Below, piece by piece: positions 1 through 8,539 of a stretch of DNA of 64,000 nucleotides; position 1 is the first letter of the stretch, and every line of letters starts with the position of its first letter. The position numbers and the translations under genes were made by a program. Under the pieces are notes generated by a model. That model ran no database searches, was not told where the DNA came from, and saw nothing but the letters and a program-made list of their open reading frames with translations. Origin of the DNA: Pseudomonas sp. SJZ079 (GTDB lineage: Bacteria > Pseudomonadota > Gammaproteobacteria > Pseudomonadales > Pseudomonadaceae); the NCBI RefSeq assembly GCF_007993865.1, contig NZ_VIUH01000014.1:1-64000 (forward strand). The letters are read 5' to 3'.

Positions 1-94
1 CATGCTTGAGCGCTATCAGCAGCATATTCGGCCGGCTCACTGTATCCAGGAGGCGGTTGGACGCACCATGCAACACGCTATTGGGACATAGCCA

Positions 95-120
95 TAAAAA
101 AGCCCGGCCGAGGCCGGGCA
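95..120 (-). terminator. Rho-independent terminator of the nir operon
   Basis: A GC-rich stem (GCCCGGC / GCCGGGC, loop CGAG) is followed on the minus strand by a run of T. It lies just downstream of the cobA stop codon and closes the nirB-nirD-nitrate reductase-cobA transcription unit. I see no gene between this hairpin and the left edge of the window. Confidence 0.85.
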
Positions 121-146
121 AAAACAACTCCGCAGGAGCGAAGCAG

Positions 147-884
147 TTAGGCATGCATGGCGATGGCCTGCACCTGATGGTCTGCCGCCACTTCGCCGAT
201 CACCAGGATGGCGGGACTCTTCAATTGAAAATCCAGGGCGGCCTGGTGCATCGCGGCCAGTGAGCTGCGGCACTCACGTTGTTGGGGCAGGGAGGCGTTC
301 TCGATCATCGCCACCGGCATGTCATCACGCATGCCGCCGGCCAGCAGGCTTTCACGGATTTCCGGCAACTTGGCCACGCCCATGTAGACCACCAGGGTGG
401 TGCCGCCCTGAGCCAGGGCTTGCCAGTTCAGCGTGCTGTCGTCCTGGGTGTGGGCGGTGACCAGGGTCACGCCGCGCGCAATGCCGCGCAGGGTCAGCGG
501 AATACCGCAATTGGTGGCGCCGGCCAGGCCCGCGGTAATGCCGTTGACCATTTCCACTTCGATGCCGTGGGCGTTCAGCCAGTCGGCTTCTTCGCTGCCG
601 CGACCGAAGATGCAGGGGTCGCCGCCCTTCAGGCGCACCACGCATTTGCCCTGGCGCGCATAGCGCAGCATCAGGCGTTGAATGAAGGTCTGTGGCGTGG
701 AACGGCAGCCACCACGCTTGCCGACCGGCACCACGCGGGCATTCGGGCAATGTTCGAGAACCTCTGGGTTGACCAGGTCATCGATCATCACCACCTGCGC
801 CTGGTGCAGGGCGCGCACCGCCTTGAGGGTGAGTAATTCCGGATCACCGGGCCCTGCACCTACCAGCCAGACTTTTCCGCTCAT
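147..884 (-). CDS. cobA: Uroporphyrinogen-III C-methyltransferase (SUMT)
   Basis: This 245-residue protein uses SAM to methylate uroporphyrinogen III to precorrin-2, the entry to siroheme and cobalamin. It opens with the family glycine-rich motif VGAGPGDPELLTLKA and carries VRLKGGDPCIFGRG, VVYMGVAKL and the PVAMIENAS region of tetrapyrrole methylases. I chose the ATG at 884 because it is preceded by GAGG and starts the conserved fold; an upstream in-frame ATG would overlap the reductase gene. It begins 10 bases after the nitrate reductase stop, so it is the last gene of the operon, where it can supply siroheme for NirB. It has only the methyltransferase domain, unlike the trifunctional CysG. 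Confidence 0.93.
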   Translation of the reverse strand: MSGKVWLVGAGPGDPELLTLKAVRALHQAQVVMIDDLVNPEVLEHCPNARVVPVGKRGGCRSTPQTFIQRLMLRYARQGKCVVRLKGGDPCIFGRGSEEADWLNAHGIEVEMVNGITAGLAGATNCGIPLTLRGIARGVTLVTAHTQDDSTLNWQALAQGGTTLVVYMGVAKLPEIRESLLAGGMRDDMPVAMIENASLPQQRECRSSLAAMHQAALDFQLKSPAILVIGEVAADHQVQAIAMHA

Positions 885-894
885 GTTGATCACC

Positions 895-3615
895 TCAGGC
901 GTTGGTTGCGACAGACACGGAGGGTGCCGCCAGCAGTCGTTTGATTTCCGGGACACAGGAGCCGCAACTGGTGCCGCAGCCGAGTTCCTGTTTCAGTCCA
1001 TCGAGGCTGAGGCCGCGGGCGATGCCGGCGCACACCGCGTCCTGGCTGACGTTCATGCAGTTGCACAGGGTTTTGCCGCTGCTCGCACTCGTTGCACCCG
1101 GTGGCGTGGACAGGGGTGCGAGCAACCAGCGCCGCAGGTCGGCATCGGCCTTGCCCTCGCTCCACAGGCTCTTTAGCCAATGGCGTGCCGCGGTTTCGCC
1201 GGCCAGACGGATGGCGACGATGCGTCCGTCTTCGATGCGCACGCGCTTGCCCACGGTGCGTTGCGGATCGTCATAGGCCAGCACCGGGCCCGCATCGACG
1301 CCGAGCAAGGCATCGACCTGGGCCAGCAAACCGGCATCCGGGGCCACTGCGCTGGCAGCGCGAATCACCAGGGCCGGGCGCTCACGGCCGGCCAGCGTCA
1401 GGCTGGCGTAGGCGAACTCTTCGAACAGTGGGCGCAGGGCGGCGAAACGCCGCTGCACGTCGCCTTCGACCAGGGCGAACAACTGCCAGGGCAGGTCGAC
1501 CTTTTCCACCTCGACGCCGGCGTGTTTCAGCTCGGGCTGTTTGGACAGCGGATCGAAGGCCGGCAGGGTCAGCACGTTGGTGCCCCGGCCCTTGAGGAAG
1601 CGGTCGCCCCAATGCATCGGCAGGTAGGCCTGGCCGGAGCGGATGGCGTCGTCTGCCTGCACCGGGACGATCAGGCTGCCGCGACGGCTGCGCACCTTGA
1701 TCAGGTCGCCGGCCTGCAGGCGACGCCGGCGCATTTCGTCCGGGTGCAGGCTGAGCACGGCCTCTTCGACATGGCCGAACAAGCGGGCGGCGGTGCCGGT
1801 GCGGCTCATGCCGTGCCACTGGTCGCGCAAGCGCCCGGTGTTGAGGGTCAGCGGGAAGCGCGCTTCGCGCTTTTCTTTCGGGGCGCGATAGGGGTCGGCA
1901 TGGAACTGCGCACGGCCGTTATCGGTAGGGAAGCGGCCATCGCCATACAGGCGCGGGGTTCCCTGGCTGGCGCCGGCCGGGAAGGGCCATTGCTGGGGGC
2001 CTTGGTGGTCCAGGATCGCGTAGCTCAGGCCGCAAAGGTCGAGATCGCGATCCTGGGTCAGGTACTTGTATTCCTCGAACAGCATTTCTGCGCTGTCGAA
2101 GGCAAACAGGCTGGGCAGGCCGGGGCGCAGCAGTGGTTCCAGACGCTGGGCGAACTCGGTGGTGATCGCCCAATCCGGCCGCGCCTCTGCGGGCGCTGGC
2201 ACGGCGCGGCGCACATGGCTGACGCGGCGCTCGGAGTTGGTCACGCTGCCGTCCTTCTCGCCCCAACTGGCGGCGGGCAGCAGCAGGTCGGCGTAGTGGC
2301 AGGTCTCGGTGGTGAAGAAGGCTTCTTGCACCACCACGAAAGGGCAGGCGGCGAGCGCTTCGTGCACCTTGTTCTGGTCCGGCATTGACTGCGCCGGATT
2401 GGTGCAGGCGATCCACAGGGCCTTGATCTTGCCCGCGTGCACCGCGTCGAACAGCTCGATAGCGGTCAGGCCGGGCGTCTGCGGCAGCGCATCGACGCCC
2501 CAGTAAGCGGCGACTTCGCTGCGATGTTCGGCGTTGGCGGCGTCGCGGTGGCCGGGCAGCAGGTTGGACAGGCTGCCGGTTTCGCGGCCGCCCATGGCAT
2601 TCGGTTGGCCGGTCAGGGAGAAGGGTCCGGCACCGGGCCGGCCTATCTGACCGGTGGCCAGGTGCAGGTTGATCAGCGCGCTGTTCTTCGCGCTGCCTGC
2701 GCTGGACTGGTTAAGCCCCATGCACCACAGCGAAAGAAAGGAGGGCGACTTGCCGATCAGCTCGGCGCAGGCCTGCAGATTTTCCAGGGAGATGCCGCAG
2801 ATGTCCGCCACGGTGCCTGGGGTGTAGTCGCGCACCAGCTTCTTCAGCGCGTCGAAGCCGTCGGTGTGCTGGTCGATATAGTCCCGGTCGATCCAGCCTT
2901 CCCACATGAGGATGTGCAGGATGCCGTGGAACAACGCCACGTCGGTGCCGGGCAGGATGGCCAGGTGCAAGTCGGCCAGCTCGCAGGTATCGGTGCGCCG
3001 CGGGTCGATGACGATGACCTTCATCTCCGGGCGTTTGGCCTTGGCTTCTTCCAGGCGGCGAAACAGCACCGGGTGGGCGTAAGCCATGTTGCTGCCGGCG
3101 ATCAGCAGGCAGTCGCTCTGCTCGATGTCCTCGTAGTTGCAGGGTGGCGCATCGGCGCCGAGGCTGCGCTTGTAGCCGACCACCGCGCTGGACATGCACA
3201 GGCGCGAATTGCTGTCGATGTTGTTGGTGCCGACCAGGGCGCGGGACAGCTTGTTGAAGGCGTAGTAATCCTCGGTCAGCAACTGGCCGGAGATGTAGAA
3301 GGCCACGCTGTCCGGGCCATGTTCGCGGATGGTCTCGGCGAAGACGTTGGCGGCATGCTCCAGGGCGTTGTCCCAGTCGGTGCGCGAGCGGGCCAGGCCT
3401 TTGCCCAGGCGCAGCTGCGGGTACAGACCGCGCGCGTCGAGGTCGCCGGTCAGGTGCAGGGTCGAGCCTTTGCTGCAGAGCTTGCCGAAGTTGGCTGGGT
3501 GATTCGGATCGCCTTTGACGCCGAGAATCTTCTCGCCGTCGTGTTCGATCAGCACGCCGCAGCCGACGCCGCAGTAGCAGCAGGTCGACGCGGTGATTTG
3601 ATTGGGGGTGGGCAT
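895..3615 (-). CDS. nasC: Assimilatory nitrate reductase, catalytic subunit
   Basis: This 906-residue cytoplasmic molybdopterin oxidoreductase reduces nitrate to nitrite for assimilation. The N-terminal [4Fe-4S] ligands are Cys12, Cys15, Cys19 and Cys47 (motif CCYCGVGCG ... GKLCSKG). A bis-MGD catalytic domain follows, then a molydopterin-dinucleotide binding domain around residues 610-730. The C-terminal BFD-like [2Fe-2S] domain has Cys880, Cys884 and Cys887 after an LCNCMN motif. No Tat signal is present, as expected for the assimilatory enzyme. It lies downstream of nirD after a REP-like pair and upstream of cobA. The gene is called nasA, nasB or nasC in different species; in Pseudomonas, nasA is often the transporter. 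Confidence 0.94.
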   Translation of the reverse strand: MPTPNQITASTCCYCGVGCGVLIEHDGEKILGVKGDPNHPANFGKLCSKGSTLHLTGDLDARGLYPQLRLGKGLARSRTDWDNALEHAANVFAETIREHGPDSVAFYISGQLLTEDYYAFNKLSRALVGTNNIDSNSRLCMSSAVVGYKRSLGADAPPCNYEDIEQSDCLLIAGSNMAYAHPVLFRRLEEAKAKRPEMKVIVIDPRRTDTCELADLHLAILPGTDVALFHGILHILMWEGWIDRDYIDQHTDGFDALKKLVRDYTPGTVADICGISLENLQACAELIGKSPSFLSLWCMGLNQSSAGSAKNSALINLHLATGQIGRPGAGPFSLTGQPNAMGGRETGSLSNLLPGHRDAANAEHRSEVAAYWGVDALPQTPGLTAIELFDAVHAGKIKALWIACTNPAQSMPDQNKVHEALAACPFVVVQEAFFTTETCHYADLLLPAASWGEKDGSVTNSERRVSHVRRAVPAPAEARPDWAITTEFAQRLEPLLRPGLPSLFAFDSAEMLFEEYKYLTQDRDLDLCGLSYAILDHQGPQQWPFPAGASQGTPRLYGDGRFPTDNGRAQFHADPYRAPKEKREARFPLTLNTGRLRDQWHGMSRTGTAARLFGHVEEAVLSLHPDEMRRRRLQAGDLIKVRSRRGSLIVPVQADDAIRSGQAYLPMHWGDRFLKGRGTNVLTLPAFDPLSKQPELKHAGVEVEKVDLPWQLFALVEGDVQRRFAALRPLFEEFAYASLTLAGRERPALVIRAASAVAPDAGLLAQVDALLGVDAGPVLAYDDPQRTVGKRVRIEDGRIVAIRLAGETAARHWLKSLWSEGKADADLRRWLLAPLSTPPGATSASSGKTLCNCMNVSQDAVCAGIARGLSLDGLKQELGCGTSCGSCVPEIKRLLAAPSVSVATNA

Positions 3616-3645
3616 GGCGCTCGACTCCGTGGTTTGCGACCTGTT

Positions 3646-3707
3646 GTAGGAGCCAGCGTGCTGGCGATCCAGGTCGCGAAAAGCATCGCCAGCAAGCTGG
3701 CTCCTAC
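3646..3707. repeat. REP-like inverted pair (REPIN)
   Basis: Two copies of a typical pseudomonad REP sequence face each other: GTAGGAGCCAGCGTGCTGG begins at 3646, and its near-complement ends at 3707 (CCAGCAAGCTGGCTCCTAC). They differ at only one or two positions and are separated by about 16 bases. The pair lies inside the nir operon, between the nirD stop and the nitrate reductase start, so it will be in the transcript as a stable hairpin. Confidence 0.85.
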
Positions 3708-3711
3708 GGGT

Positions 3712-4041
3712 TTAGGCGCACTCGGCGGCAGTCGCTTTGAGGGCCAGCCAGACGCGGCCGTTCTCGACTTTTGCCTCATGCTTGTGCGCACAGCCGACAT
3801 CCGGAGCGACGGCTTCACCACTGGCCAGCTCGATCTGCCAGTTGTGCAGCGGGCAGGCCACGCGCTTGCCATAGATCAAGCCCTGGGACAGCGGACCGCC
3901 CTTGTGCGGGCAGCGGTCGTCGAGGGCGAAGACCTCATCGTCACTGGTACGGAAGATCGCAATGTCGCCCTTGGGGCCTTTGATGATGCGCGAGCCCAGC
4001 ACGTTTATTTCTTCCAGTGCGCAGATATCCAGCCAGCTCAT
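3712..4041 (-). CDS. nirD: Nitrite reductase [NAD(P)H] small subunit
   Basis: This 109-residue Rieske-fold partner of NirB belongs to the assimilatory nitrite reductase that converts nitrite to ammonium. Unlike the E. coli protein, which lacks cluster ligands, it keeps the full Rieske pattern: C-P-H in RCPHKGG near residue 44 and C-P-L-H in ACPLHNW near residue 63. It may therefore bind a [2Fe-2S] cluster. Its ATG overlaps the nirB stop codon by four bases (ATGA), so the two are translationally coupled. Confidence 0.93.
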   Translation of the reverse strand: MSWLDICALEEINVLGSRIIKGPKGDIAIFRTSDDEVFALDDRCPHKGGPLSQGLIYGKRVACPLHNWQIELASGEAVAPDVGCAHKHEAKVENGRVWLALKATAAECA

Positions 4042-6494
4042 ACGGAGGCCTCCTCGACTTGAACAATGGCGATGCGATCGAACTCTTTCTTCAACTGCGG
4101 CTGCTCGATGCGCTCTTTCCAGGGGTCCTGCTCGAAGGACAGGGCGTATTGCAGGCGGGCATTGAGCGCCTTGCGGTTCTCGGCGTCTTCCAGCACGGCC
4201 TTCTTGATGTGATCCATGCCCACGCGCTGCATGTAGTGCACGGTGCGCTCGAGGTAGAAGGCCTCCTCGCGGTACAGCTGGAGGAAGGCGCCGTTGTATT
4301 CGCGTACTTCATCGGCGGTTTTCAGCTTGACGAAGAACTCGGCGACCTCGGTCTTGATCCCGCCGTTGCCACCGATGTACATCTCCCAGCCGGAGTCCAC
4401 ACCGATGATGCCGACGTCCTTGATGCCGGCCTCGGCGCAGTTGCGCGGGCAACCGGAGACCGCCAGCTTGACCTTGTGCGGCGACCACATGTTGAACAGG
4501 TCGTGTTCCAGCTCGATGCCCAGCTGGGTCGAGTTCTGCGTGCCGAAGCGGCAGAACTCGCTGCCGACGCAGGTCTTCACGGTACGGATGGATTTGCCGT
4601 AGGCATGCCCGGAGGGCATGTCCAGATCCTTCCACACGGCCGGCAGGTCGTCCTTCTTGATGCCCAGCAGGTCGATGCGCTGGCCGCCGGTAACCTTGAC
4701 CATGGGTACGTTGTACTTGTCGGCGACGTCGGCGATGCGCCGCAGCTCGGACGGGTTGGTTACGCCGCCCCACATGCGCGGCACCACCGAGTAGGTGCCG
4801 TCTTTCTGGATGTTGGCGTGGGCGCGCTCGTTGATCAGACGCGACTGCGGATCGTCCTTGGCCTCGCCCGGCCAGGTGGAGATCAGGTAGTAGTTCAAGG
4901 CCGGGCGGCAAGTGGCGCAGCCGTTCGGCGTGCTCCAGTTCAAGAAGGCCATGGACTCGCCCATGCTGATCAGGTGCTGCTCGCGGATCGCCTTGCGGAT
5001 CTGCCCGTGATTGAGGTCGCTGCAGCCGCAGATAGCCTTCTCGCTCTTCGGCTTGACGTCGGCGGCGCCGCCCACTGTGCTGATCAGAATCTGTTCGACC
5101 AGGCCGGCGCAGGAGCCGCAGGAGCTGGCGGCCTTGGTGTGCTTCTTCACCTCGTCGACCGAGAACAGGCCGTTCTCCTGGATCGCCTTGACTATGGTGC
5201 CCTTGCACACGCCGTTGCAGCCGCAGACCTCCATGCTGTCGGGCATGTTGGCGGTCTTCTCGGCACCCTGGTGACCGACGTCGCCGATGGCGTTCTCGCC
5301 GAACATCAGGTGGTCGCGGATCTGGCCGACGTTGTGGTTCTCGCGGATCTGCCGGAAGTACCAGCCACCGTCGGCAGTGTCGCCGTACAGGCAGGCGCCG
5401 ACCAGGATGTCGTCCTTGATCACCAGCTTCTTGTACACGCCGCCGATCGGGTCGGACAGGGTGATGGTCTCGGTGCCTTCGGCGCCCATGAATTCGCCGG
5501 CGGAGAACAGGTCGATGCCGGTGACTTTCAGCTTGGTCGAGGTGACCGAGCCTTGATAGCGGGCGAAGCCGAGCTGGGCCAGGTGGTTGGCGCAGACCTT
5601 GGCCTGCTCGAACAACGGGGCGACCAGGCCGTAGGCGATGCCGCGATGGCTGGCGCATTCGCCGATGGCGTACACCCGCGGGTCGTAGGTTTGCAGGGTG
5701 TCGTTGACCAGGATGCCGCGGTTACAGGCGATCCCCGACTGTTCGGCCAGGTCGCTGTTGGGGCGGATGCCCGCGGCCATCACCACCAGGTCGGCGGGGA
5801 TCACCTCGCCGTCCTTGAACTTCACCGCGCAGACCCGGCCTTCACCGTTGTCCAGCAGTTCGGCGGTGTGCTTGGGCAGGAGGAACTTCAGGCCGCGGTC
5901 TTCCAGGGACTTCTGCAGCAGTTCGCCGGCGGTGCGGTCGAGTTGACGCTCCATCAGCCAGTCGCCGAGGTGCACCACGGTGACGTCCATGCCGCGCAGT
6001 TTGAGGCCGTTGGCCGCTTCCAGACCGAGCAGGCCGCCGCCGATCACCACCGCATGTGGGTGGGTCTTGGCGGTGTCCATCATCATCTGGGTGTCGGCGA
6101 TGTCGCGGTAACCGATCACGCCCTGCAGGTCCTTGCCGGGAATCGGCAGGATGAAGGGGTTGGAGCCGGTGGCGATGAGCAGGCGGTCGTATTCGGCCTC
6201 GCTGCCGTCGTCGGCAATCACCCGACGCGCCTTACGGTCGATCTGTACCGCTTTACGCCCGAGCAGCAGGTTGATGCCGTTATCGGCATACCACTGGAGA
6301 TCGTTGAGCACGATCTCCTCGAAGGTCTGCTCGCCGGCCAGCACCGGCGAGAGCAGGATGCGGTTGTAGTTCGGGTGCGGCTCGGCACCGAACACGGTGA
6401 TTTCATACAGGTCGGGGGCGAGCTTGAGCAGCTCTTCAAGGGTTCGGACCCCGGCCATGCCGTTGCCGATCATCACCAACTTGAGTTTTTTCAT
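4038..6494 (-). CDS. nirB: Nitrite reductase [NAD(P)H] large subunit
   Basis: This 818-residue cytoplasmic flavo-siroheme enzyme performs the six-electron reduction of nitrite to ammonium. Domains in order are an FAD/NAD(P)H-binding pyridine nucleotide-disulphide oxidoreductase part (residues 1-300, VMIGNGMAGVRTLEELL at the start), two BFD-like [2Fe-2S] regions with Cys pairs (CGCNGVCKG, SSCGSCAG, CGCSDLNHG, NGCATCRP), and a nitrite/sulfite reductase domain. Siroheme-[4Fe-4S] ligands appear as CVGSEFC and CPRNC. It is the first gene of the operon and is preceded by an attenuator leader and a sigma-54 promoter. Confidence 0.96.
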   Translation of the reverse strand: MKKLKLVMIGNGMAGVRTLEELLKLAPDLYEITVFGAEPHPNYNRILLSPVLAGEQTFEEIVLNDLQWYADNGINLLLGRKAVQIDRKARRVIADDGSEAEYDRLLIATGSNPFILPIPGKDLQGVIGYRDIADTQMMMDTAKTHPHAVVIGGGLLGLEAANGLKLRGMDVTVVHLGDWLMERQLDRTAGELLQKSLEDRGLKFLLPKHTAELLDNGEGRVCAVKFKDGEVIPADLVVMAAGIRPNSDLAEQSGIACNRGILVNDTLQTYDPRVYAIGECASHRGIAYGLVAPLFEQAKVCANHLAQLGFARYQGSVTSTKLKVTGIDLFSAGEFMGAEGTETITLSDPIGGVYKKLVIKDDILVGACLYGDTADGGWYFRQIRENHNVGQIRDHLMFGENAIGDVGHQGAEKTANMPDSMEVCGCNGVCKGTIVKAIQENGLFSVDEVKKHTKAASSCGSCAGLVEQILISTVGGAADVKPKSEKAICGCSDLNHGQIRKAIREQHLISMGESMAFLNWSTPNGCATCRPALNYYLISTWPGEAKDDPQSRLINERAHANIQKDGTYSVVPRMWGGVTNPSELRRIADVADKYNVPMVKVTGGQRIDLLGIKKDDLPAVWKDLDMPSGHAYGKSIRTVKTCVGSEFCRFGTQNSTQLGIELEHDLFNMWSPHKVKLAVSGCPRNCAEAGIKDVGIIGVDSGWEMYIGGNGGIKTEVAEFFVKLKTADEVREYNGAFLQLYREEAFYLERTVHYMQRVGMDHIKKAVLEDAENRKALNARLQYALSFEQDPWKERIEQPQLKKEFDRIAIVQVEEASV

Positions 6495-6520
6495 GATTCC
6501 TCACCGTCACGCATAACCGG

Positions 6521-6565
6521 AAAATAAAAAAGGCGTCCCGCTAGTCACCTAGCGAGGACACCTTT
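6521..6565 (-). terminator. Attenuator terminator in the nirB leader
   Basis: On the minus strand a stem of about 16 bp with one bulge (AAAGGTGTCC...CTAG pairing with CTAGCGGGACGCCTTT, loop GTGA) runs into a T-rich tract only about 30 bases before the nirB ATG. No gene ends here, so it is a leader terminator (attenuator) rather than an operon end. Its 5' arm overlaps the second ANTAR-type hairpin at 6556-6569, so the two structures exclude each other. Confidence 0.85.
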
Positions 6566-6612
6566 GTCCAAGTCCCGTTCTATTCGGGAAGTGCAACCTT
6601 CATCGTTGAAGG
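6556..6612 (-). promoter_or_regulatory. ANTAR-type double hairpin (NasT target), nirB leader
   Basis: Two minus-strand hairpins have six-base loops with A at position 1 and G at position 4, the pattern bound by ANTAR proteins. P1 at 6597-6612 is CCTTC-[AACGAT]-GAAGG. P2 at 6556-6569 is GGAC-[AAAGGT]-GTCC. P2 shares bases with the terminator 5' arm. In this family, binding of NasT to P1/P2 prevents terminator folding. Assignment to NasT rests on the pattern and on the nasST genes at 27100-28915. Confidence 0.75.
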
Positions 6613-6642
6613 GCGCGCTTTAATAATTTGTGCAGTGACTAA

Positions 6643-6658
6643 TGCAGAGGCTGTGCCA
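6643..6658 (-). promoter_or_regulatory. Sigma-54 promoter of nirB operon
   Basis: The minus strand reads TGGCACAGCCTCTGCA, with the invariant GG and GC at the correct spacing. It matches TGGCAC-N5-TTGCA at all but one defined position. It lies about 30 bases upstream of the first leader hairpin, so the start site would fall just before the attenuator. It implies NtrC/RpoN control by nitrogen limitation. Confidence 0.82.
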
Positions 6659-6803
6659 ACTCTCCAGGGGGCAGGCGATTGGCGGGCTTGAGCCTGTTTC
6701 AGGTTTCCGCCAGGTGGGTTGTTGTGGTCTTGTGCGCACCGGTTTAAGGCGAGCTGCTCTGTTCTGGTGCGACTTCTGCAGCGGCGCGGCGCACTTCACC
6801 GCG

Positions 6804-8471
6804 TTACTTGATCAGCAGCACCAGCAGGAACAGGTTCAGCAGCAGGGCCACCAGCGCCACCGTGCGCCAGACCAGCAGCGGTTCGCGCTCCAGCAGCGGC
6901 CTGGGCCGGCTGCTGAGGGCTTGACGCTCCCCTTGTTCCAGGGTCAGCAGCCACTCCTCGGCGGTTTCATAGCGCTGCTGCGGGTCGGCGCTGACCGCGC
7001 GAGCCAGGCTCTCGTCCAGCCAGCTCGGCAGGTCGGGGCGATAGCGGCTGGCTGGGGTCGGACTGGTAAAGCGCGGATGCTGGAAGGCTTCGATCTCGCC
7101 GTAGGGGTAATGGCCGGTGAGCAGATGGTAGAGGGTCACGCCCGCCGCATAGATATCCTGCTGCGGGCTGGGCACCGCGCCGGCGAAGGCCTCCGGGGCA
7201 ATATAGCTGGGGGTGCCGGGCAGGGCGTTGGCCTCGTCGCGGGACAGTCCCGGGCAATAGGCCAGGCCGAAATCCAGTACGCGCAGCTCGCCATCATCGC
7301 CCCACAGCAGGTTCTCCGGCTTGATGTCGCGGTGCAGGATATTGCGCCGGTGCAGCATGCCCAGGGCCTTGAGCAGGCGCGGTGCGACGTCCAGCCACTC
7401 GGGCAGCACCATAGGGCCGGACAGGCGGATATGCTCGGCCAGGGTTTGTCCGGCATATTCGCGTTGCAGGTAATACAGATGCTGGCGCTGCGGCAGTGGA
7501 TGGACTTCGGCAAAGTGCCGCCCGGCGACGCGACGCAGAAACCACTCCTCCAGCAGCAGTGCAGGGCCGGCTTGCGGCTCATCGGTGCGGCTGGGTGGCA
7601 GGGTTTTCAGCAGCCAGCGGCGCGACTGGCCATCGCGCACGCGGTACACCAGCGATTGCCGCGACTCGGCCAGCAGACGCTCGACCTGCCAGCCTTCGAA
7701 CAGTTGCCCGTCGCGCAACTTGGGTGGCAGGGGCCAGTGTTCGAGTTGCGCCAGGGTGTCGGCCAGTGCGCTTTGCGGCAAGCGGTCGACCTGGACCAGC
7801 AGCGCGCTGGCGTTGTCCTGGCTGCCGGCCAAATGGGCCGCGCTGACCAGGGCGCGGGTGGCGGCGGCCGCGTCTGCTTCGTCATGCAGGATGCGCTGGA
7901 TGCCGCTGTCGCCGAGCACCGCCCAGACCCCGTCGCTGACCAGCAAGAAACTCTCGCCTTCACGCAACTCGCCGTCCAGGTAATCCACCACCAGGTGCTG
8001 ATCCAGACCCAGGGCGCGCTTGAGCACGTGCTGCATGCCCGGTTGCTCCCACACGTGGTCTTCGGTGATGCGCTCGAGTTGACCCGCATGCCAGCGATAG
8101 GCGCGGCAGTCGCCGACATGCGCCAGGGTGAAGCGCCGGCCACGCAGCACTAGGGCGGTGAGGGTGGTCAGCAAGGGTTGGCCGCCGCCATTGGCTTGCA
8201 GCCAGCGATTATGCGCGACCAGCAGGCGGTCCAGCGATTGCGCCACCGCCCAGGTTTCCGGGGTGGCGTAGTAATCCAGCGCCAGGGCCTGCAAGGTCGC
8301 CCGCGCCGCCAGGCCACCATCGGCGCACTGACTGACGCCATCGGCCAGGGCGAACAGATAACCCTTGCTGACGGCCAGCGCCGGCGCTGGCGTGACCACA
8401 CGAATGGCGTCCTGGTTTTCTTGCCGGGGGCCGGTTGCCGTGGCTTCGCCGAAGGTTAACTGCAGGGCCAT
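6804..8471 (-). CDS. PP2C-type phosphatase / Ser-Thr protein kinase fusion
   Basis: This 555-residue protein joins a PPM/PP2C phosphatase (about 1-230) to a Hanks-type kinase (about 255-515) and a single C-terminal membrane segment (about 534-554). PPM metal-ligand motifs are present: RQENQD near 16-21, Asp44 in LADGVS, HVGDC with Asp121, SDGVW with Asp180, and QDN with Asp219. The kinase has Lys289, HRDIKPEN with catalytic Asp382, DFG with Asp400, and APE at 425-427. The glycine-rich loop is degenerate (LLAESRQSLVY). The ATG at 8471 starts the PPM fold; a longer ORF upstream has no homology I recognise. It lies between the nasA transporter and nirB. Orthologues sit in the same place in P. 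aeruginosa. The role in nitrate assimilation is not known to me. Confidence 0.88.
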   Translation of the reverse strand: MALQLTFGEATATGPRQENQDAIRVVTPAPALAVSKGYLFALADGVSQCADGGLAARATLQALALDYYATPETWAVAQSLDRLLVAHNRWLQANGGGQPLLTTLTALVLRGRRFTLAHVGDCRAYRWHAGQLERITEDHVWEQPGMQHVLKRALGLDQHLVVDYLDGELREGESFLLVSDGVWAVLGDSGIQRILHDEADAAAATRALVSAAHLAGSQDNASALLVQVDRLPQSALADTLAQLEHWPLPPKLRDGQLFEGWQVERLLAESRQSLVYRVRDGQSRRWLLKTLPPSRTDEPQAGPALLLEEWFLRRVAGRHFAEVHPLPQRQHLYYLQREYAGQTLAEHIRLSGPMVLPEWLDVAPRLLKALGMLHRRNILHRDIKPENLLWGDDGELRVLDFGLAYCPGLSRDEANALPGTPSYIAPEAFAGAVPSPQQDIYAAGVTLYHLLTGHYPYGEIEAFQHPRFTSPTPASRYRPDLPSWLDESLARAVSADPQQRYETAEEWLLTLEQGERQALSSRPRPLLEREPLLVWRTVALVALLLNLFLLVLLIK

Positions 8472-8509
8472 CAGAGGTTCTCGTGGGCGGGAGTGGCAGA
8501 AACGCGCAA

Positions 8510-8527
8510 GGGCGATAAACATCGCCC
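8510..8527 (-). other. Hairpin ahead of the kinase gene
   Basis: The stem GGGCGAT / ATCGCCC with a four-base loop lies 39 bases upstream of the kinase ATG on the transcribed strand. It lacks a T-run, so it is more likely an mRNA structure or a weak attenuator than a full terminator. Confidence 0.45.
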
Positions 8528-8539
8528 TGATGGTACGCG

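Noticed and set aside
1180..2388. 402-codon open frame antisense to the nitrate reductase gene
   Set aside because: Shadow of a real gene; no motif or start site.
4017..6527. 836-codon open frame antisense to nirB
   Set aside because: Long antisense frames are a by-product of high GC codon bias; the sense strand encodes a complete NirB with all motifs, and the antisense product is low-complexity Val/His/Asp-rich with no family similarity.
6735..6746. GTGCGCACC upstream of the nirB promoter as an NtrC site
   Set aside because: The half-sites overlap instead of having the usual spacer; not specific enough to call.
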